Origin: Bacteroidota bacterium
GTDB taxonomy: Bacteria; Bacteroidota; Bacteroidia; B-17B0; Aurantibacillaceae
Direction of reading: 5' to 3'
DNA length: 64,000 nt
Assembly (NCBI GenBank): GCA_016711805.1
Contig: JADJSH010000021.1
Coordinates: forward strand, 16,077 to 80,076
Of this stretch, positions 19,357 to 27,160 are shown one piece after another (position 1 is the stretch's first letter; the number at the start of each line of letters is the position of its first letter). A program made the translations under genes and the position numbers. The notes below the pieces were generated by a model that worked only from the letters and a program-made list of their open reading frames with translations, was not told the DNA's origin and searched no databases.

Positions 19357-19923
19357 TCAACCAACTACCTTTTGTATTTCCGATACCGTTAAAAAATGGA
19401 AGTTTTTAAATAATGAACCTCCACAGCCTCCAGTTAAATAACGATAACCAACAACAGTGTCTTTTGCAGTTTGCACTATTTGAATAACTACTACGGTTTC
19501 GTATTGCTTGGTACGATTACTATAAATACTTGCTAAACGTGGCAAAGTCATATTATAAACTTTAACAGCCTTGTTTGCTTCTCCACCATAATGATGAATC
19601 GACATGCCATTATGTGTTTCTTCGTAAGTTGGAAGTCTTCCGTTAACAACAGAAATCTTATCCCAATGTTTTATACTAATTGGAGGAAAGTTTAAGTCAT
19701 CCGGACAATCAAACGTTGTGAAGATATCTCCGCCTGCGCTTATGCCTTTGGTGTCTGAATATACAACATGGTTTAAATCGTAAACAGGTTTAACTTCTGT
19801 TGTATTAGTTTTAGCATCAACCTTAGGTGTATCTGTTGTTTTTTCATTTGCAATTGCTTTGTCGCACGATTGTAGTGACAATAAACAAATAACAGAAATA
19901 AAAAATAGGTTCATTGTTTTCAT
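19357..19923 (-). CDS. Hypothetical lipoprotein, paralogue of the gene at 18158
   Basis: I chose ATG 19921-19923 because it starts directly with a lipoprotein signal (MKTMNLFFISV, lipobox LSLQSC); a longer frame to 19950 would put a charged segment in front and overlap the upstream gene. The mature protein is predicted to be lipid-anchored. Its core matches the 18158 protein (ISIKHWDK, GRLPTYEE, LPRLAS, VVIQIVQT, GYRYLTGGCGG, FHFLT). Second gene of the operon. Function unknown. Confidence 0.7.
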   Translation of the reverse strand: MKTMNLFFISVICLLSLQSCDKAIANEKTTDTPKVDAKTNTTEVKPVYDLNHVVYSDTKGISAGGDIFTTFDCPDDLNFPPISIKHWDKISVVNGRLPTYEETHNGMSIHHYGGEANKAVKVYNMTLPRLASIYSNRTKQYETVVVIQIVQTAKDTVVGYRYLTGGCGGSLFKNFHFLTVSEIQKVVG

Positions 19924-19936
19924 AAGTATATCTGTT

Positions 19937-20164
19937 TTAACAACCCTCACCGTTTTTGTATTTTAGATAGTCGCTGTAAACAGAACTGAAGTCATTAGAA
20001 TATTTTTTATAACGTTCAAAATAAGGATGCCTTTTTGTATTAATGATTTTGTTATTCTTCACAGGTAATGCAACAACACTTGGCTTAATAGCGTTGCAGG
20101 ATTCCTTTTTGCAAGTCACTAAAAAAAGAGCGGTAAGGCAAATGAATAAAATATATCGTGTCAT
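19937..20164 (-). CDS. Small lipoprotein ending in GEGC
   Basis: The 75-residue protein has a lipoprotein signal (ILFICLTALFLVTC, Cys 18). The mature part is about 57 residues, basic and Tyr-rich, and ends YLKYKNGEGC. That ending matches the third gene of this operon. It is the first gene of the set, with the promoter presumably in 20165-20230. It may be a shortened version of the 222-residue protein, sharing a KNNKI/KNDKI segment about 40 residues before the end. Confidence 0.62.
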   Translation of the reverse strand: MTRYILFICLTALFLVTCKKESCNAIKPSVVALPVKNNKIINTKRHPYFERYKKYSNDFSSVYSDYLKYKNGEGC

Positions 20165-20234
20165 AGCTTATAATTAAATGTACGGTAAAATTACCTATTT
20201 TTTTTCCAGTATTCTGTTAGCAACTAGTTATTGG

Positions 20235-20255
20235 CTTGTTAACGACTTGTTAACG
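20235..20255 (+). promoter_or_regulatory. Direct repeat upstream of the two-component operon
   Basis: CTTGTTAACG occurs at 20235-20244 and again at 20246-20255, a period of 11 bp or about one helical turn. A -7 box TAATTTTG lies at 20282-20289, just before the kinase ATG, so the repeat sits upstream of the expected -33 region. This is where an OmpR-type regulator dimer would bind; autoregulation is an inference. Confidence 0.4.
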
Positions 20256-20298
20256 TGCCACAATACATAAAGGAAAATCCCTAATTTTGAGCTACACA

Positions 20299-21588
20299 AT
20301 GAAATTGAATCGAAATTATCTGTTTATAGGAATATCTTCCTTGGCTCTCATTATCGTGCTGATTATCCAGATAAACTGGATATACGAAACAGCTACTGTT
20401 AAAGAAAACATATTTAACGAAAAGGCTAATATGGTACTTTCTAAAACGGCCGATGCATTGGCTAAAGATACCACTACGGTTAAAAATTTAGAGCTATGTG
20501 TTGGTGTAAACGAAAAACGAAAAATTGATTCTCTCTTCAATTATTATATGAAGGCATACAACATTCAAATTGCCTATTCATTTTCGGTTAAACCTTTTAC
20601 ACCTACTTTTAAAAACGACCTTACTTTTCAAAACGAACTAAAGATGAATCAACAGGGTTGTTATCAAGCCTGTGTAACAGAAGCAGCGCCTGCCGACAAA
20701 AAAGGCCTTTTATCAAAAAATGGCATTGACCTCAAATTGGTTTTCCCTGAGAAAGATGAATTTATTATGGCAGAAATGGGGATTCCATTTATTAGTTCTG
20801 TTATATTAATTTTAATTGTACTCATTACATTTTGGCAAACTGTTATGTCGCTCATCAAAGAGAAACGTATTTCGCAACATACCACCGATTTTTTAAATAA
20901 CATGACGCATGAATTTAAAACACCTTTAACTAACATTGCTTTAGCCAGCAAGATGATGATGAAGGATGCAAATATTCATCAGGAGGAGAAAATCAGGCAT
21001 TACTCAAGCATTATATTAGATGAAAATGAAAAGTTGAGGTTGCAAGTAGAACAAATATTGAGCATGAGCGCATTGGAAAGGGGTGAAGTCCCATTACGCA
21101 AAGCAGAACTCGATATTCATCAATTGATACAAGATTGTTTGAAATGTATGAGTGTGCAAATTGAACATCAGCATTGTTTAGTAACTACTCATTTGGAAGC
21201 AAAACATGTTGTGATTAATGGAGATAAAACTCATGTAGCGAATGCGCTGTGTAATCTCATTGACAATGCTCTAAAGTATTCCAATCATGAACCCGAACTA
21301 TTAATTCAAACCTCTAACAAGCAAGATGAATTGATTATTAGTGTTTGCGACAATGGCATAGGAATAGAACAGGAGTATCAAAAAAAGGTTTTCGAAAAAT
21401 TTTTCCGTGTGCCAACTGGCGATATACATGATGTGAAGGGTTTTGGTTTAGGATTAACTTATATCAAAAGTATTATCGAATTGCACGGAGGAACTATTGA
21501 ATTGCAAAGCGAGAGAGGAAAGGCATCGTCCGGCGGAGCTTCAGCGGAGTCGGGAACTGCATTTATTATTAGACTACCTTACGTGTAA
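20299..21588 (+). CDS. Sensor histidine kinase
   Basis: I start at ATG 20299 (MKLNRNYLFIG); an upstream TTG at 20287 lies within the -7 box. Two membrane helices (about residues 7-26 and 155-175) bracket a periplasmic domain of about 130 residues with two or three Cys. There is no clear HAMP. The HisKA H-box is NNMTHEFKTPLTN, followed by N-box NLIDNALKYS, DNGIGI, the FEKFFRVPTG F-box and GFGLGLTYIKS. An in-frame insertion encoding ASSGGASAES sits in the last ATPase loop, where relatives read GKGTxF. It pairs with the regulator 13 bp downstream. Confidence 0.92.
   Translation: MKLNRNYLFIGISSLALIIVLIIQINWIYETATVKENIFNEKANMVLSKTADALAKDTTTVKNLELCVGVNEKRKIDSLFNYYMKAYNIQIAYSFSVKPFTPTFKNDLTFQNELKMNQQGCYQACVTEAAPADKKGLLSKNGIDLKLVFPEKDEFIMAEMGIPFISSVILILIVLITFWQTVMSLIKEKRISQHTTDFLNNMTHEFKTPLTNIALASKMMMKDANIHQEEKIRHYSSIILDENEKLRLQVEQILSMSALERGEVPLRKAELDIHQLIQDCLKCMSVQIEHQHCLVTTHLEAKHVVINGDKTHVANALCNLIDNALKYSNHEPELLIQTSNKQDELIISVCDNGIGIEQEYQKKVFEKFFRVPTGDIHDVKGFGLGLTYIKSIIELHGGTIELQSERGKASSGGASAESGTAFIIRLPYV
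21529..21553 (+). repeat. Short GC-rich repeat inserted in frame in the histidine kinase
   Basis: This 25-bp GC-rich stretch contains the core AGCGGAGTCG, shared with the repeats at 38150 (AGCGTAGTCG) and 44826 (AGCGGAGTCG). It encodes most of ASSGGASAES between ERGK and GTAFIIRLP, where histidine kinases normally have no extra residues. Confidence 0.5.
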
Positions 21589-21601
21589 CGCAGAATGAGT
21601 T

Positions 21602-22303
21602 ATGTATAAAGAAAAATTAAACATACTATTAGCTGAAGACGATCTGAACTTAGGAATGCTTTTGGTTGACTATCTTGAAACGGAAGGGTTTAACGTAAAG
21701 TTATGTAAGGATGGGGAATTGGCGCTGAAAGCTTTTCAGAATAATACCTTTGATTTATGCTTATTGGATGTAATGATGCCAAAGTTGGATGGGTTTACTT
21801 TAGCTAAAGACATACGATTAAAAGACAAAAACATTCCTATTATTTTTATTACTGCCAAATCATTAAAAGAAGATAAACTCAAAGGCTATGGTTTGGGAGC
21901 AGATGATTACATTACCAAGCCGTTTGATGAAGAAGAATTGCTTTGGAAAATAAAAGCGGTGATTAGAAGGATGCCTGAAAGCAGTAGTGAAGTAAAAACA
22001 GAAGTTAGTACTATTGGAAAATATACATTTGATTTTGCTAATCAATCGTTAACTATTGCTGGTAGCACCAAACGCATTACCGAAAAAGAAAGTGATATTC
22101 TTCGCTATTTATCTTTGCATCGCAATCATGTGATTAAGCGCGAAGAAATGCTAAAAGAATTATGGGGCGAAAACGATTATTTTTTAGGACGAAGTTTAGA
22201 TGTGTTTATCACCAAGATTCGGAAGTATCTGAAAGAAGACCCTGAATTAAGTATCGAAAATGTATTTGGTGTTGGCTTTATTTTTAATGTGCCAGTTAAA
22301 TAA
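21602..22303 (+). CDS. OmpR-family response regulator
   Basis: The 233-residue protein has a receiver domain with acidic AEDD pocket, phospho-acceptor D56 (LCLLDVMMP), FITAKS and the conserved Lys in DYITKPF. A winged-helix Trans_reg_C domain follows (about 135-230; KRITEKESDILRYL, VFGVGFIF). It resembles the RprY type of Bacteroidota, but I would not fix the name. It is translated 13 bp after the kinase and probably controls genes under cell-envelope or stress signals. Confidence 0.94.
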   Translation: MYKEKLNILLAEDDLNLGMLLVDYLETEGFNVKLCKDGELALKAFQNNTFDLCLLDVMMPKLDGFTLAKDIRLKDKNIPIIFITAKSLKEDKLKGYGLGADDYITKPFDEEELLWKIKAVIRRMPESSSEVKTEVSTIGKYTFDFANQSLTIAGSTKRITEKESDILRYLSLHRNHVIKREEMLKELWGENDYFLGRSLDVFITKIRKYLKEDPELSIENVFGVGFIFNVPVK

Positions 22304-22314
22304 CGTCAATCAAA

Positions 22315-22872
22315 TTATAGCACGCGTTTTTGTTGTTCACTATAAGTGATTGTTTTTTCGAGACGAGCAAATCTGGTTTTTTCTTGCTTGGCATTCATAA
22401 TCCAGTAAATCATTATTTTTTTGTAGGAAGGTGCTTGAGCATTAAAAAAATCCCAAGCTATTTTATTTTTTTTAAATTGTTTTTCATAAGCTGGTTCAAG
22501 CTTAACCGGTTCTTTTTCGTGCGAATAAATTTTCGATCTATCTTCTTTTCTTAAATCAAAGGCTTTTTGTCCTTCAGGCTTCATTAAACCAAGCTTCTGA
22601 AGCTCTTCTACTTTTTTTATATTAATGGCACTCCAAATGCTTGTACTCTTTCTTGGGGTGAAACGAATACAATAGCTTTCGTCATCAATCGTTCGTCTTA
22701 CACCATCTATCCAGCCAAAGCAAAGTGCTTGGTCAACCGATTGCGACCATGTTATACTGGGTTTATTGCTTGCTACTTTATAATAACCAACAATGAGTTC
22801 AGTTTTCTTGTCATGGTTTTTTTCTAACCAGTTTCTAAATTCTTTGGGCGAGGCAAAAAAAGTGGCTGTCAT
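22315..22872 (-). CDS. YdeI/OmpD-associated family protein
   Basis: The 185-residue protein begins TFFASPKEFRNWLEKNH and contains the family hallmarks LIVGYYKVASNKPSITW, QALCFGWIDGV and RFTPRKSTSIWS, with the C-terminal YdeI motif (AWDFFNAQAPSYKK, WIMNAKQEKTRFARLEK). Members are small cytoplasmic proteins of uncertain biochemical role. It is convergent with the response regulator and lies 7 bp after the upstream gene. It may be the native end of the accessory region. Confidence 0.85.
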   Translation of the reverse strand: MTATFFASPKEFRNWLEKNHDKKTELIVGYYKVASNKPSITWSQSVDQALCFGWIDGVRRTIDDESYCIRFTPRKSTSIWSAINIKKVEELQKLGLMKPEGQKAFDLRKEDRSKIYSHEKEPVKLEPAYEKQFKKNKIAWDFFNAQAPSYKKIMIYWIMNAKQEKTRFARLEKTITYSEQQKRVL

Positions 22873-22879
22873 TTGTTTC

Positions 22880-23242
22880 TTATTTCACTGTAAATTCATA
22901 CCACAAGTTTTTTGCTTCAATTAAGCAAAATATACATTGTATAATAAAATAGATAACTAAGGAATAAAAGAAAAATTTCTGACCATAGGATAGTCCTTTA
23001 TAAGGAATTATAGAAATGACTAACGAGAGTATTAAACTAATAATAGCAATGCCAATTATTGAAGTAAAAATAGCGCTTATCTTCACGCTCCAACCACTAC
23101 TTACTTGCCCCGTAAGGTCCGTAGTTGTGGAGTAGGGATCAATAACAATCATTAAAATATTTATAATTAATATAATGATTGACCATTTAAGAAATTGTTT
23201 TGCCTGAGGCTTTAAAATATCTGGAATTAATTGTTCATTCAT
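22880..23242 (-). CDS. Small hypothetical inner-membrane protein
   Basis: The 120-residue protein has three likely membrane helices (about 20-37, 53-75, 85-108), with no family I recognise. It begins 34 bp after the HEAT-like gene, without one of the long spacers, and may be read through from the promoter in front of that gene. Cargo-type accessory gene; function unknown. Confidence 0.62.
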   Translation of the reverse strand: MNEQLIPDILKPQAKQFLKWSIIILIINILMIVIDPYSTTTDLTGQVSSGWSVKISAIFTSIIGIAIISLILSLVISIIPYKGLSYGQKFFFYSLVIYFIIQCIFCLIEAKNLWYEFTVK

Positions 23243-23276
23243 ATAATGGTTTTATTTAGGGAGTAGTTATTTTTTG

Positions 23277-23948
23277 TTAGTACACTTTTGGATATTTCCC
23301 TTTAAGCGACATTTTACAGTCGTCTATTAAGTTCGCATTTTGAACCGCCTTACCAAAACTATTTATGTCATGCGCGGTTTCAATACAATGGTTTAAAAAA
23401 TTAGTTGTCAATTCTTTTTCCCAACCTGCACAAGCTACAGCTAAATATCGTCTTGAGTCTTCAAGTCCATATTCATGTCCAATTCGGTCTTTGTGTTTAT
23501 TAATGTCCCAGCATATTTTAATAATCTCTTCAATTTCATTGCTAGTAGGAATCATTTTGTCTATAGCGAGAACGTATAATGCTCCATGAATCACAGATGT
23601 ACTACCAAATTTTAAAAGTTCTAAAATAGGTTGCGCGTCTTGAATTGATTTGCGTTTTAGCTGAACAAAAGTTGTTGCTGCGCAAATAGTTATCATGTCA
23701 TGCGGAATATTTTCATTAACAATTTCTTCTACTAGCTGCAAAGCTTTTTTGAAGTCTAATACACCGAGTGTCTTAATCATTTGAGACTGGGTTTCCCAAG
23801 TTCTTTTATCTTGTTTCTCTTTTAGATAAGCCTCATAGAGGTCTTCTGCCAATTCAAATGTTTTTTCTTTACATATTTGTTTTGCCGCCCTAAGTCTGTC
23901 AGTGGACTTTTTTGAATTTAATTTATCTTTTAATTCTTCAACTGTCAT
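23277..23948 (-). CDS. HEAT-repeat-like hypothetical protein (cassette gene)
   Basis: The 223-residue cytoplasmic protein is all-helical, with repeated pairs of amphipathic helices (KLNSKKSTDRLRAAKQI, SQMIKTLGVLDFKKALQLVE, ILELLKFGSTSVIHGALYVL), typical of HEAT or Armadillo folds that bind protein or nucleic acid. There is no signal peptide. It is preceded by the promoter-bearing spacer at 23977-24147, whose promoter lies about 90 bp before the ATG. Its start side reads CCCTTAAC/GTTAAGGG, but no matching end is found after its stop, so its own downstream recombination site seems lost. Confidence 0.7.
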   Translation of the reverse strand: MTVEELKDKLNSKKSTDRLRAAKQICKEKTFELAEDLYEAYLKEKQDKRTWETQSQMIKTLGVLDFKKALQLVEEIVNENIPHDMITICAATTFVQLKRKSIQDAQPILELLKFGSTSVIHGALYVLAIDKMIPTSNEIEEIIKICWDINKHKDRIGHEYGLEDSRRYLAVACAGWEKELTTNFLNHCIETAHDINSFGKAVQNANLIDDCKMSLKGKYPKVY

Positions 23949-23976
23949 ATTAGTTTGTTGTCGGAATAATTACCCT

Positions 23977-24147
23977 TAACGTTTTCGCGCTAAGCAACGG
24001 TTTGATTTGAAACCGTGTCTTGCCGAAATGGTATTAACAAAGATAACTGCTTATTGGACTTTTGCAAAGCGAAAATAATTGTCCCCGCGAAGCGACCGCT
24101 TTTGCAAAAGCCGAATGCCCAAATTAAATTTAGGTGCGGTTACCTGC
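23977..24147 (-). repeat. attC-like cassette spacer A
   Basis: One of five homologous spacers. In the direction of the genes it runs from GCAGGTAAC (24139-24147), 22 bp after the stop of the 24170 gene, through a GCTTTTGCAAAAGC palindrome and a promoter, to GCGAAAACGTTA next to the following gene. Its GCAGGTAAC is exactly repeated (same sequence on + strand, i.e. inverted relation) at 24821-24829, at the start of the same 24170 unit. The outer arm (TAAC, then CCTAAAT and AATTTGGGCATTCGG) is shared only with spacer F. Confidence 0.75.
24038..24068 (-). promoter_or_regulatory. Promoter inside spacer A
   Basis: On the minus strand: TTTG (24065-24068), exactly 19 bp, TATCTTTG (24038-24045), a perfect match to the Bacteroidota TTTG-N19-TAnnTTTG consensus. 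It points into the HEAT-like gene starting at 23948. The leader begins with the block shared by all spacers (TTTCGG, then ACGGTTT) and contains a CGGTTT/AAACCG hairpin. Confidence 0.85.
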
Positions 24148-24169
24148 TGGCGTTTTATCTACTAATAAA

Positions 24170-24793
24170 TTACTTGCAGTCAATAAATTCTTTCTCTGTT
24201 TCGTAGTCGGGATGACCCTTAATTGCAAGCTTATAATCTTCGCAAGCTTTGGTTGTTAGTCCCAGTTTCCATTCCGCTTTGGCTTTTAGTAGATGAACAC
24301 GTTCAGTATTTGCTAAATATTTAATACCAATGTCAAAATCCATTATTGCGTTTTTATAATTCCCCAATTTATACAGAGCTTCACCGCGCATTATATTTAG
24401 ATCTGGGTTTAATTCTCCGGAGACCAATTCAAGTGTCTTGTTTAGTTGTTCAACGCATTTTTCGTATTCGTTGAAATTAAATAGTTGTCTAGCATAATTT
24501 CTTCTAGCTTGCCAGAATTTTGGGTCTAGTTTTACTGCATATTCGTATTCTTTCAACGCGACTAAATTTGTCAGGCTGTCATAAGGGCAATCTTTTGTTC
24601 TATTGTTTGCAGATTGAAAATATTCGTCCGATGTTTTTAATTTCCTAAACATTCGGCAGTAGTCATTTGTGTCTTGTAGAGAAATATTGTTAAGCAACAA
24701 TGAATCAATTGTGCTTACTTCAACTGTTCTATTCTGTGAGTTAGTACAACTTAAAAGACTTAAAATTGCTATGATGTAAATTATATTTTTCAT
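24170..24793 (-). CDS. TPR lipoprotein (cassette gene)
   Basis: The 207-residue protein has a lipoprotein signal (MKNIIYIIAILSLLSC, Cys 16). Three or four TPR units follow over about residues 70-195 (EYEYAVKLDPKFWQARRNYA, GEALYKLGNYKNAIMDFDIG, KAEWKLGLTTKACEDYKLA). It probably acts in the periplasm or at a membrane surface as a protein-binding adaptor. The gene is flanked by spacers B (start) and A (stop); GCAGGTAAC at its start side and GTTACCTGC after its stop are exact reverse complements. Asp codons are often GAC, unlike the core genes. Confidence 0.75.
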   Translation of the reverse strand: MKNIIYIIAILSLLSCTNSQNRTVEVSTIDSLLLNNISLQDTNDYCRMFRKLKTSDEYFQSANNRTKDCPYDSLTNLVALKEYEYAVKLDPKFWQARRNYARQLFNFNEYEKCVEQLNKTLELVSGELNPDLNIMRGEALYKLGNYKNAIMDFDIGIKYLANTERVHLLKAKAEWKLGLTTKACEDYKLAIKGHPDYETEKEFIDCK

Positions 24794-24825
24794 TGGTTAA
24801 CAGTCAGTGTCTTTAGGCTCGCAGG

Positions 24826-24998
24826 TAACGTTTTCTCGGCTTGCTTTCGGCCGAATTGGAACCGTTGTCTACCGAAATGTTTAAATAAAGATACCATGTT
24901 GCTAGGCAATTGCAAAGAAAAAAATAAAAAAGTTTCTACCGCTTTTGCAAAAGCTTTGATGTCTGCCAAACTGTTGCCTTAGCGTGTGGTACCACCAG
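24826..24998 (-). repeat. attC-like cassette spacer B
   Basis: Homologous to spacers A, C, D and F. It abuts the stop codon of the 24999 gene with CTGGTGGTACC (minus strand) and ends GAGAAAACGTTA before the 24170 gene. The end motif matches the start of its own unit (TTGGTGGTAAC at 25533-25543) in 9 of 11 positions. The outer arm ACACGCTAAG, CAGTTTGGCAGACATC is shared with spacer D. Confidence 0.72.
24886..24916 (-). promoter_or_regulatory. Promoter inside spacer B
   Basis: Minus strand TTTG (24913-24916), 19 bp, TATCTTTA (24886-24893); only the last base of the -7 box departs from consensus. It drives the TPR lipoprotein gene (start 24793). Confidence 0.82.
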
Positions 24999-25529
24999 TT
25001 ATTTTGTTAACCCGCTATTAATAAAGTCAGTTATTTTTTTGATGTCGTGTTCGTAACCAATAACTTGTCCTACTGGTTTTTTAATAGTGTCTATGAAACA
25101 GTACAGAGGTTGTGTAGATTGGTTAAAAACAATCTCTTGAAAATATTTATTTTGGTCGCCGATAGTCGTAAGAGTTCTGGTCTTGCCATACCAAAACACT
25201 GTCAAAGTAGTATCTTTTGCTTTTACCTTACTGTCTACAGGTAGCCAAACGATTTTAAAATTTGAGTTAATAAAGTTTGGGTCATTATAGTATTTTAAAC
25301 TTTCCCAGTTTTTCTCTATTGTGTGTCCGCCAAAAACAACAAGGATATTTTGTTTGTCTTTTTTGGCATGATATATAGCAGAGTCCAGGTTTTTAAAACC
25401 ATAAAATTTAACAGTGTCCGCAGTTTTTCTGTCGATCGCGTAAAAGGTGTCGGTATGCGAAGGAACAATCTGTCTGTCATTACAAGAGACTAAAATTGTC
25501 AAAGTGAATATTATTATGAGTGTCTTCAA
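24999..25529 (-). CDS. Thioredoxin-fold-like lipoprotein lacking the CxxC motif (cassette gene)
   Basis: I start at TTG 25527-25529, which gives a clean lipoprotein signal (MKTLIIIFTLTILVSC). An open frame reaching 25667 would translate the spacer and hide the signal, so it is rejected. The 176-residue product has a thioredoxin-like layout: KQNILVVFGGHTIEKNWES where the active-site strand and CxxC would be, then FKIVWLPVDSK, and QPLYCFIDTI resembling the cis-Pro strand. No redox Cys pair is visible, so it is probably not an oxidoreductase. It lies between spacers C and B. Confidence 0.65.
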   Translation of the reverse strand: MKTLIIIFTLTILVSCNDRQIVPSHTDTFYAIDRKTADTVKFYGFKNLDSAIYHAKKDKQNILVVFGGHTIEKNWESLKYYNDPNFINSNFKIVWLPVDSKVKAKDTTLTVFWYGKTRTLTTIGDQNKYFQEIVFNQSTQPLYCFIDTIKKPVGQVIGYEHDIKKITDFINSGLTK

Positions 25530-25539
25530 TAATTGGTGG

Positions 25540-25712
25540 TAACGTTTTCGCGGCTTGCTTCGGCAGTTTTGAAACCGCTGTCTACCGAAACGTTTAAATA
25601 AAGATACTATGTTTCTAGGCATTTGCAAAATGAAAATACTTTTCGCGGAGCGACCTTGAATTTGCAAATGCTTTGATGTCCGCCCGCATTACTGGTAGGT
25701 GCTGTCAGCTGC
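25540..25712 (-). repeat. attC-like cassette spacer C
   Basis: It overlaps the TGA stop of the 25705 gene through GCAGCTGAC (minus strand, 25704-25712) and ends GCGAAAACGTTA before the 24999 gene. GCAGCTGAC matches the start motif GCAGCTAAC of its own unit (26353-26361) in 8 of 9 positions. Inside are the GCATTTGCAAAT palindrome, a promoter and the shared leader. Confidence 0.73.
25599..25629 (-). promoter_or_regulatory. Promoter inside spacer C
   Basis: Minus strand TTTG (25626-25629), 19 bp, TATCTTTA (25599-25606). It is oriented toward the thioredoxin-fold-like lipoprotein gene, with a leader of about 65 nt. Confidence 0.82.
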
Positions 25713-26334
25713 TGGCTTTTATGGGTTTGGCTGAACTTAGCTTTGTCAACTGGTCTACAAGTGTCGTATATAATTTTAATAATGAATTCAGTTGTCCTAT
25801 TTCTTTTACTTCTGTTTCTGAAATATAGTACAGCATTACATTGCCTTCTTGAATAGGTTCCTTAAATATCCCTTCCTTGTCTAGTATTTGAAGATGAATG
25901 TCACTTTGTGCCAATATTAAATCTTTTATAATTTCATTAGAGAATAATGTTTGAACTTTAAATTCATCAGTTCCTTTAATCATAAATCTTTTGTCAAATG
26001 CCTTGTCGCCAATTTGAATGTCTTGCACACCAAATAGTTTACCAATGTTGTCTATGAAGCCTTGCTTCGTCAGTCTTAATTGAAGATTGTCATTTGATTT
26101 AAATTCAAGTCTAATTCTTGTATATTCTGTTTCATAGGATGTTCCGCCTACAACTTGGCAATGAATATATTGGTCAAAAACGATTTTATGATTCGAGTAA
26201 TTTATTTCAACGCTGTCAAGATTGTCGTATTTACCAACGATATATGTGCCATTATTTTCAGCGGAAAATTGTCGCCACACTGCTTCATAGTTTTTGCCGA
26301 AAATGGAATTATATATGTCTTTTACGATTGTCAT
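25705..26334 (-). CDS. Hypothetical cytoplasmic protein (cassette gene)
   Basis: The 209-residue protein has no signal peptide or membrane helix. It starts MTIVKDIYNSIFGKNYEAVW and looks like an alpha/beta protein with several beta strands in the middle (HKIVFDQYIHCQVVGGTSYE, TRIRLEFKSNDNLQLRL) and a helical C-terminus. I do not recognise a family. It is a complete cassette unit: spacer D at the start, spacer C at the stop, with matched ends. Asp codons near the start are GAC. Confidence 0.65.
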   Translation of the reverse strand: MTIVKDIYNSIFGKNYEAVWRQFSAENNGTYIVGKYDNLDSVEINYSNHKIVFDQYIHCQVVGGTSYETEYTRIRLEFKSNDNLQLRLTKQGFIDNIGKLFGVQDIQIGDKAFDKRFMIKGTDEFKVQTLFSNEIIKDLILAQSDIHLQILDKEGIFKEPIQEGNVMLYYISETEVKEIGQLNSLLKLYTTLVDQLTKLSSAKPIKASS

Positions 26335-26357
26335 AGTATTTGTCTAAAGCTTGCAGC

Positions 26358-26535
26358 TAACGTTTTGGAGCTACCAGTAGTGCGGTTTGAAACCGTTGTC
26401 TACCGAAATGCTACTAACAAAGATACTATGTTCACAGACTTTTGCAAAGCGAAAATAATTGTCTTTCGCGTGAGCGACTGCTTTTTGCAAAAGCTTTGAT
26501 GTCTGCCAAACTGTTTGCTTAGCGTGTGTTATGCA
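26358..26535 (-). repeat. attC-like cassette spacer D
   Basis: It begins TGCATAAC (minus strand, 26528-26535) a few bases after the stop of the 26545 gene and ends TCCAAAACGTTA before the 25705 gene. TGCATAAC is the exact reverse complement of GTTATGCA at the start of its own unit (27161-27168). It shares the ACACGCTAAG outer arm with spacer B and the GCGAAA-type inner section with A. Confidence 0.75.
26418..26448 (-). promoter_or_regulatory. Promoter inside spacer D
   Basis: Minus strand TTTG (26445-26448), 19 bp, TATCTTTG (26418-26425), a perfect consensus match. It drives the 25705 gene. Confidence 0.85.
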
Positions 26536-26544
26536 ACCGTTTGT

Positions 26545-27138
26545 TTATTTTTCACAACTTATTTTTCTATCACGTGTCCTAAAGTCACCGCGATTATTGA
26601 ACTTTATTACTCTTTTTACTATACAATATTTAAGAGGATTTGATGAATAAATGTCAACAATAGTTTCAATTTGTTTTGTCTTTTTGCCTTTATTTGAGAA
26701 GTATTTAGTTGTGATAACTGAAGGAGAGTCGCTAGCAAATACTTCTACGCTGTCTGTCTTTGAAGAATTGACGCTTGACCAAGTTTCAATTCTCTTAATA
26801 GTTTTGTCTTTCCTGTAATATTTCACATCGCCATTCATACCGTGAATTGTTGCACTTTTTTGTCCTTCGAATAACAAATTATTATTTGTGTCAAATACTT
26901 TTAAATAATATGTTTTGTTTTTGCTTTCCAAGATTACAATACTGTCTTGTTTATTTAGGTCGGCTAGTGAATAACTAAAACTACCGCTTCTTGGAAATAA
27001 TGTTCTTTTATATGTCTTAAATGAAACACCGCATTTGTTTTTGTAAATATTGACTGTGTCTAATTTTTGCACAATGGTCTGACCACTTAAAATATAAGCT
27101 GTTTGTAAAATGAATATAATTGTCGAAATGATTTTCAA
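26545..27138 (-). CDS. Hypothetical exported protein, possibly YwqK-like (cassette gene)
   Basis: The 197-residue protein has a signal peptide (IISTIIFILQTAYILSGQ). The mature part is beta-rich with short repeated strands (GMNGDVKYYRKDKTIKRIE, YFSNKGKKTKQIETI), reminiscent of YwqK/MORN-type repeats; this is a weak resemblance. Nine of its 11 Asp codons are GAC. The gene has no promoter of its own: the short element E precedes it, so it probably depends on the promoter in spacer F through the 27215 gene. Confidence 0.62.
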   Translation of the reverse strand: MKIISTIIFILQTAYILSGQTIVQKLDTVNIYKNKCGVSFKTYKRTLFPRSGSFSYSLADLNKQDSIVILESKNKTYYLKVFDTNNNLLFEGQKSATIHGMNGDVKYYRKDKTIKRIETWSSVNSSKTDSVEVFASDSPSVITTKYFSNKGKKTKQIETIVDIYSSNPLKYCIVKRVIKFNNRGDFRTRDRKISCEK

Positions 27139-27160
27139 TTGTGCTGTTGTCTACAAATGG

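Noticed and set aside
23243..23276. A further cassette boundary between the HEAT-like gene and the 22880 membrane protein gene
   Set aside because: Only 34 bp separate the genes and the expected GTTAAGGG end motif is absent; a bare GTTA there is not enough.
24015..24206. Plus-strand frame across spacer A, and similar frames at 27187-27423 and 27674-27904
   Set aside because: They run antisense through spacers or genes, and similar peptides arise from every spacer copy; no independent support.
25530..25667. N-terminal extension of the thioredoxin-fold-like lipoprotein to 25667
   Set aside because: It translates spacer C, including its promoter, and would bury the clear lipoprotein signal that starts at TTG 25527-25529.
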